Part shown: positions 59,521 through 64,000 of the stretch, piece after piece | Numbering within the stretch: the stretch's first letter is position 1 | How the letters are laid out: each line of letters starts with the position of its first letter | From: Apoderus coryli | Lineage: Eukaryota > Arthropoda > Insecta > Coleoptera > Attelabidae | DNA length: 64,000 nt | Reading direction: 5' to 3' | NCBI GenBank assembly: GCA_911728435.2 | Contig: OU452212.1 | Coordinates: forward strand, 4,594,563-4,658,562 | Made by a program: the position numbers and the translations under genes | The notes under the pieces: generated by a model | What the model was told of the DNA's origin: nothing | Seen by the model: only the letters and a program-made list of their open reading frames with translations | Database searches by the model: none

Positions 59521-60215
59521 CTGAAAATGTTTGTGTAGTTAGTAACAGTCCTATTTTATTAATTTTTTTTAGTCAATTACCAATTAAAAAACACAAAGAA
59601 GACAGCACTCAATAGTCTATAAATCTAGCCCCAAAAGAATTCTATGGTCTATCGGAGGGTTAGGTTGTGTAGTGGTTTTCGTGCTATATTCATATAAGAG
59701 TCCATTCCGTATGGTAATATTATATACCAAGAAACACATGATTATAATAAAATATTGTCAAGTTCATATCTAAACCACAGCATAATAAGTACAGCATTCC
59801 GAGTCCACGTTGGCACTTTGAACTAATAATTTCAAACTGTGACGTATGACGCCGCCATTTTGGGTTAAAAGGCAGTGCCTGACTAAAAATAATTATAGTT
59901 TTCGATTTCTAACCACAGTACTGTATTTTTGTAAAAATATTTAAGTACATATCTAATAATATCGCTGTCAATTTCAGAAATATTTGTGGTATGTCATAGT
60001 GATTGAAAACAGTCTTGAGTGGTGTTATCAGGTAAATGTTGACATGATTGTGTGATTTTTAATAATAATAAAGACTTTATTAGTAAAAAAAAGACATTTT
60101 TACAAAAGTTGAAGCAGTGCTTCCTAACTTAACCTAAATTTAACTTATATTTTAGCTTAAACCTATTATTAACTTATAAATTATTTTTTGCAAAAGTTAG
60201 TTTTTAGTTTCTTAC

Positions 60216-60260
60216 CAGCATGTTTGATATCTCCCCTTAGATGCTTTGCTTCTGTGCCAG
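60216..60260 (-). CDS. Gene C microexon, 45 nt: AGTEAKHLRGDIKHAG
   Basis: Acceptor 'attttcag', donor 'gtaaga'. Second TEAKHLRG unit. Between it and the unit at 59476 lies a reverse-oriented LINE tail (60058-60180). Confidence 0.92.
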
Positions 60261-60589
60261 CTGAAAATGTTTGTATAGTTAGTAACACTCCTATTTCATT
60301 AATTATTTTTAGATAATTACCAGATTTTTGAAGATTATCAAAACTATACACTTAGCTACAACCACAAAACGAAGTTTGAAAAACTAAAAAACACGAAGAA
60401 GACAGCACTCAATAGTCCGTTACTATAAATCTAGCCACAAATGAATTTTATGCTCTATCGGAGGGTTAGGTTGTGTAGTGGTTTACGTGCTATATTCATA
60501 TAAAACTCCATTCCGTATGGTAATATTATATACCAAAAAACACATGCTTATAATAAAATGTTGTCAAGTTCATATCTAAACAAATTATT

Positions 60590-61747
60590 TATAATCAAGT
60601 CAAAAACTCCATTGTTACCGAACAGCATGGCATTTTCCGAAAGCTCAGTTTTTACAAACAATATAACCCGCTGTTGGAGGAGGTCTGCAAGTCGACACAA
60701 TATATTTATACAGATTTCTCGAAGGCCTTTGATAAGTTAAACCATTCCACCATTATCCAAAAAATTAATATTACCGGAATCAATAATCATCTGTTAAGGT
60801 TCTTTAGATCTTATCTAACTGATTGTCGACTTTTCGTGGAATACAATGGAATTAGATCCCAAGAATTTGTGACGACCAGCGGCGCGCCCCAAGGAAGTAA
60901 TCTGTCCCCTTTGATTTTCTCGATATATGTTAACGATATTGGGGAGACTTTGTCTAGTCATTTTCTATTATTCGCGGATGATTTCACATTGTTTCGCGCG
61001 ACCCAGTGTGAGTCCGACTGCCAGGAGTTGCAGAAGGATTTAGGAACTGTTGGGAACTGGTGTACTATAAACAGACTACCACTAAACATTAACAAATGCA
61101 AACTTCTGAGTTTCAGTAAGAGGCAGGTGTCAATTCGGTACAATTATACTCTGAATGGGTCTGTATTGGAACTGCACAATGTCGCCAGGGACCTTGGGAT
61201 TCTCGTTGACAGCGATCTGACTTTTAACCAACATATATTGGAAGTAACACAGAGTACACTTCGCACTTTGGGATTCATATTTAGAAATACATTTGAATTT
61301 CAAAACGTCAAATGTCTTAAGTCTCTGTATACAGCACTGGTAAGATCCAAATTAGAGTATGCTTCAATTTTATGGTCACCAGTTTATCAGGTTCATGTCG
61401 AGAGAATCGAGAGGGTACAGAGAAAATTTTTAAAATATTTATTCTCCAAGGTTAGTGTTCACTTCTCTGTGAGGGGTTTTGATCATAGTATACTTCTCCG
61501 GACCCTCGACTTGCAATCGCTCCTCACTCGCAGAGTTTGCGCGGGTCAGATATTTGTTTTCAAGTTGCTGAATACATTAATTGATTGTCCTCATCTTCTG
61601 GCGACAATAAACATTCGAGTCCCGCAATATAATTCTTGCAATAGTTACTTATTCGAGGTTCAATTTCATCGAACCAACTATGAAGGAAGGGCACCTGTCG
61701 ACGTAGCATGCCGTTGGACCAATTTTAAGAGAATTGAATTTTTTTGA
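60590..61747 (+). CDS. Reverse transcriptase, C-terminal two-thirds (truncated LINE)
   Basis: The enzyme copies element RNA into DNA at a nicked target. The frame is open from a 'TEQHGIFRKLSF' block (the QHGF-type motif) through 'YTDFSKAFDKLNH' (first catalytic Asp), 'TSGAPQGSNLSPLIFSIYVND', and 'FLLFADDFTLF' (FADD catalytic box), then 'ARDLGILVDSDLTFNQH', the thumb ('LYTALVRSKLEYASILWSP') and the C-terminus. The endonuclease, ORF1 and N-terminal RT blocks are missing, so it cannot move by itself. GAPQ replaces the usual GVPQ. Confidence 0.88.
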   Translation, partial: YNQVKNSIVTEQHGIFRKLSFYKQYNPLLEEVCKSTQYIYTDFSKAFDKLNHSTIIQKINITGINNHLLRFFRSYLTDCRLFVEYNGIRSQEFVTTSGAPQGSNLSPLIFSIYVNDIGETLSSHFLLFADDFTLFRATQCESDCQELQKDLGTVGNWCTINRLPLNINKCKLLSFSKRQVSIRYNYTLNGSVLELHNVARDLGILVDSDLTFNQHILEVTQSTLRTLGFIFRNTFEFQNVKCLKSLYTALVRSKLEYASILWSPVYQVHVERIERVQRKFLKYLFSKVSVHFSVRGFDHSILLRTLDLQSLLTRRVCAGQIFVFKLLNTLIDCPHLLATINIRVPQYNSCNSYLFEVQFHRTNYEGRAPVDVACRWTNFKRIEFF

Positions 61748-61870
61748 CGAAGATATTGATAAGTTTAGGAATGGGTTGCGGAGTTTCATGGATAGAGTTG
61801 TTGATCATTGACGGCCTTTGCTTTGCTTTTCTGTTAAACGCTTGTTTTATGTATTTATACTAAATTGTTA
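60590..61870 (+). mobile_element. 5'-truncated Jockey-like LINE inserted in gene C intron
   Basis: It interrupts the sequence 'caagttcatatctaaa' found uninterrupted in sister introns near 59760 and 62278. It is antisense to gene C. It carries one long open RT frame and ends near 61870 before the next microexon's flank. Because its frame is intact it is younger than the other LINEs in the window. Confidence 0.85.
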
Positions 61871-61945
61871 AATTGGGGGTACATGTGGCTATTTAAAAAT
61901 ATTAATAAATTATTGTTTTGCAAAAGTTAGTTTTTAGTTTCTTAC

Positions 61946-61990
61946 CAGCATGTTTCGCACCTCCCCTTAGATGCTTTGCTTCTGTGCCAG
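61946..61990 (-). CDS. Gene C microexon, 45 nt: AGTEAKHLRGGAKHAG
   Basis: Acceptor 'attttcag', donor 'gtaaga'. Third TEAKHLRG unit, next to the inserted LINE. Confidence 0.92.
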
Positions 61991-62505
61991 CTGAAAATGT
62001 TTGTGTAGTTAGTAACAGTCCTATTTTGTTAATTCTTTTTAGTCAATTACCAGATTTTTGAAGATTATAAAAATTATACACTTAGCTACAACCACAAAAC
62101 GAAGTTTGAAAAACTAAAAAACAAGAAGAAGACAGCACTCAATAGTCCGTTACTATAAATCTAGCCACAAATGAATTCTATGCTCTATCGGAGGGTTAGG
62201 TTGTGTAGTGGTTTACGTGCTATATTCATATAAAACTCCATTCCGTACCAAAAAACACATGATTATAATAAAATGTTGTCAAGTTCATATCTAAAAGTCA
62301 TTCATTTTGACTTGGTTGAGTAAATTACTAGATTATACCTACCTACAGTTAATTGTCACCATCAATATAATATACAACAAGTAGAAGCCAAGAAGTTAGA
62401 TTTTGGTCTGTGACTAGATAGCCTTTTTGATTGTATCAAGATAGCATAAAAGCATATATTAACTTATAAATTATTTTTTGCCAAAGTTAGTTTTTAGTTT
62501 CTTAC

Positions 62506-62550
62506 CAGCATGTTTGACACCTCCCCTTAGATGCTTTGCTTCTGTGCCAG
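62506..62550 (-). CDS. Gene C microexon, 45 nt: AGTEAKHLRGGVKHAG
   Basis: Acceptor 'ttattttcag', donor 'gtaaga'. Fourth TEAKHLRG unit, 560 bp from the third. Confidence 0.92.
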
Positions 62551-62674
62551 CTGAAAATAATATTTTTTTTTTCTGAAGTAATCCATCTATCGAGGAGTGA
62601 ATATTACTATTGAATAAAAGGCGTCTACTCCACAAAATGATTTATATATACGTTGAAATTTCTTATTTTCATCT

Positions 62675-62714
62675 GCCAGACATGTTTGGGACACATACGT
62701 CCATCATCAGTGGC
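62675..62714 (-). ncRNA. Hammerhead-like motif with mutated core (left arm)
   Basis: The same as the right arm motif, but the GAAA box is CAAA (G to C), which should abolish cleavage. Confidence 0.6.
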
Positions 62715-63038
62715 TTAAGGAACCTTATACATTTGATTTGTAATCCTTCAGCAGCCGTAGTATTGTAGGCTCTTACCATTTAATTATTTAATTATTAAAA
62801 ATTCAACTTGTTCATCGAAGATGATTAAAAAGAAAAAGTCAAGGATACAAATAACAAAAATTTACAAATGTTCAACAATATTTTAACTTCAATTATATCT
62901 TAATTTTATTAATTTGACCAAAAAATTTTTTCCATCAGAGTGCTTGTATAAACGTTTAAATCGAAACCCATGTAAATCTCTCTGTTTAATTGTATGAAGT
63001 ATACCCTCACATGTAACAAATTGTATAAGGTTCCTTAA

Positions 63039-63078
63039 GCCACTGATGATGGACGTATGTGTCCGAAACATGTCTGGC
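63039..63078 (+). ncRNA. Hammerhead ribozyme motif (right arm), core intact
   Basis: GCCA (stem I), CUGAUGA, U, GGAC-GUAUGU-GUCC (stem II), GAAA, C-AU-GU (stem III), C at the cleavage site, UGGC (perfect stem I partner). The cleanest hammerhead in the window. Confidence 0.8.
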
Positions 63079-63189
63079 AGATGAAAATAAGAAATTTCAA
63101 CGTATATATAAATCATTTTGTGGAGTAGACGCCTTTTATTCAATAGTAATAAATTTTTGTTTTGCAAAAGTTAGTTTTTTGTTTCTTAC

Positions 63190-63234
63190 CAGCATGTTTG
63201 AGATCTCTCTTAACTTTCTTTGGTCGATGGCCTC
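63190..63234 (-). CDS. Gene C microexon, 45 nt: GGHRPKKVKRDLKHAG
   Basis: Acceptor 'ctttgcag', donor 'gtaaga'. It joins a VKRD core (as at 57688 and 59237) to a KHAG end (as in the TEAKHLRG units), so it looks like the common ancestor type or a recombinant. Confidence 0.9.
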
Positions 63235-63326
63235 CTGCAAAGTTTGGTTTTATTAGTAATCGTCGTATTTAATATTAAAAATTTTTATTTATTAATAAAA
63301 TATATATTATTATGCATTTGTCATAC

Positions 63327-63365
63327 CAAAAGACTTCTTTCCTCCTAGCGCCTTCTTTTCTGTAG
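63327..63365 (-). CDS. Gene C microexon, 39 nt: ATEKKALGGKKSFG
   Basis: Acceptor 'attttcag', donor 'gtatga'. Only a 61-bp intron separates it from the exon at 63425, much shorter than others in the array. Confidence 0.85.
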
Positions 63366-63424
63366 CTGAAAATTTAAATTTGTTGATTAATATTGTTCAA
63401 AAATATATAAAAATTTCCTCATAC

Positions 63425-63460
63425 CATATTTCTTGTCACCCTTCTTTGCATGATCGGAGG
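63425..63460 (-). CDS. Gene C microexon, 36 nt: ASDHAKKGDKKYG
   Basis: Acceptor 'tattttag', donor 'gtatga'. It is the 5'-most array exon visible. Its phase-1 entry means an earlier exon, presumably with the start codon, lies beyond the window or past the transposon at 63.5 kb. Confidence 0.85.
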
Positions 63461-63526
63461 CTAAAATAAAACGATATTTCGTAAAAACGCTTAATTTATC
63501 AGTCAGGTTTTAGTTACAGCCTTATA

Positions 63527-64000
63527 TAGGGTGTCCGAAAATTAACGCAAGATTTGATTTAAATAGAAAACACAGTTTTTAGTCTTTTGCTTCTAAGTTT
63601 TTACACATACGCACTCGTTTCTCGAAATTTTCAATGACGATGCTGCATAAATGTAGCTGAATTTCGTTGATGCAGCCTTGAATGAAGTTTAAATAACCCC
63701 CTAAAAAGAAACCTAATGGTGTTAAATCTCACGATCTAGGGGGCCAATTCTGATCACCTAAACGTGTGTTTCACGGGCTGTATCGCATGTGGCACCATCT
63801 TGTTGAAACCACATATTGGCCACATCAATATCATCCAATTTCGGCAAAAAGAACTGTGTTATCATGTCGCGATATCGAGCACTAGTAACAGTCACTGCTT
63901 GACCAAAAAAATATGGTCCAATTATGCATCCAGCAGTACAAGTGACGCTGAACGTTCAGGTCGTCCAAAAGAAGTCGTTACGTCAGAAATCGTTGATAAA
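63527..64000 (-). pseudogene. Mariner-like transposase relic with one end, cut by window edge
   Basis: The end 'tagggtgtccgaaaattaac' at 63527 is a typical transposon terminus. On the minus strand a decayed frame reads 'GCIIGPYFFGQAVTVTSARY', then 'FFLPKLDDIDVANMWFQQDG' followed by ATCDTAR, which matches the second catalytic Asp region of insect mariner-like transposases. Further on, stops appear ('RIGPLDREI' in place of the PPRS.DL motif). It is a different family from the DD41D copies. Confidence 0.75.

Larger units (their letters stand above)
62603..63150. mobile_element. Foldback element with hammerhead cores (in gene C intron)
   Basis: The arms 'attactattgaataaaagg' to 'ccttatacaatttg'-type sequence and its reverse complement pair over roughly 140 bp. 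The loop holds no frame. It inserted between the microexons at 62506 and 63190. Confidence 0.82.
43621..63460 (-). other. Gene C: secreted-type microexon array, 30 symmetric phase-1 microexons
   Basis: Thirty exons of 27-48 nt are each bounded by a good acceptor and donor. All have lengths divisible by three. All begin with two bases completing a codon that starts with G and all end with that G, so any subset can be joined in frame. Together they give 1281 nt, or 427 residues, across 19.8 kb, so about 94% is intron. From the N-terminal side the units are: ASDHAKK/ATEKK types; four TEAKHLRG units; two pairs of VKRD plus KPKRS units; one short GPDKSAIDE; a run of YAGDE/QKH units; then four KKYAADEKK units. 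The protein is hydrophilic, rich in Lys, His, Asp, Ala, Gly and Tyr, with no Cys. The first exon with a start codon lies beyond the right edge. Function is unknown. It resembles in gene structure, not in sequence, the microexon genes of schistosomes and aphid bicycle genes, which encode secreted effectors. Confidence 0.9.

Noticed and set aside
60558..60740. Separate 60-codon frame at the start of the inserted LINE
   Set aside because: It overlaps the RT in another frame; the RT reading extends through this stretch and shows the expected motifs.
43621..63460. Classing the array as an aphid bicycle gene
   Set aside because: The gene structure is similar, but the protein units have no cysteine and no Cys-Tyr-Cys pattern, so only the architecture is shared.
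43621..63460. Reading the regularly spaced short units as a CRISPR or simple satellite array
   Set aside because: Spacing is irregular, the units carry splice sites on both sides and preserve a reading frame; the genome is eukaryotic.
1..64000. tRNA or rRNA genes
   Set aside because: No cloverleaf-capable box A and box B pair and no rRNA-like conserved block was seen by eye on either strand.

Overview
This is an arthropod, most likely insect, nuclear DNA window. It is AT-rich, its genes are split by GT-AG introns, and it is crowded with decayed non-LTR retrotransposons, Tc1/mariner-type and hAT elements, and inverted-repeat (foldback) elements. The conserved gene has the insect form of the extracellular heparan sulfate 6-O-endosulfatase. 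I cannot name the species.

Layout, left to right. (1) 1-10 kb: a decayed LINE, a foldback element, and a DD41D-type Tc1/mariner transposon (copy 1) with an open transposase frame. (2) 10.1-27.1 kb, plus strand: nine exons of a Sulf1 orthologue, all phase-consistent (2486 nt, about 828 residues). The 5' part with the formylglycine site and the last C-terminal exons are not seen here. Its introns hold a hAT element with a perfect 8-bp target duplication, a second DD41D copy with a broken transposase, a hammerhead-bearing foldback and a tandem-repeat block. (3) 28.7-35.9 kb, minus strand: a three-exon gene for an unrecognised 252-residue secreted protein ('gene B'). Its introns contain nested foldback elements. 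(4) 36-43.5 kb: a 209-bp tandem repeat and two decayed LINEs. (5) 43.6-63.5 kb, minus strand: the most unusual feature, an array of 30 microexons of 27-48 nt ('gene C'). Every one is a multiple of 3 and starts and ends in phase 1. Together they give 427 residues of a hydrophilic repeat protein (units such as NNYAGDEKH, KKYAADEKKHAAG and TEAKHLRGGVKHAG) spread over 19.8 kb. The 5' end, presumably with a signal peptide, lies beyond 64 kb. The 3' end is unclear. (6) 63.5 kb to the end: a mariner-like transposase relic.

The array clearly grew by duplication of intron-plus-microexon blocks, because whole blocks with their introns repeat. Gene B uses the same phase-1 junctions with a codon starting in G, so array exons could splice in frame to gene B's last two exons. 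Gene C and gene B may therefore be paralogues or one complex locus with an internal promoter. Several foldback elements inside the array and elsewhere carry hammerhead ribozyme cores, as known for Penelope-like retroelements. No tRNA, rRNA or CRISPR was seen.
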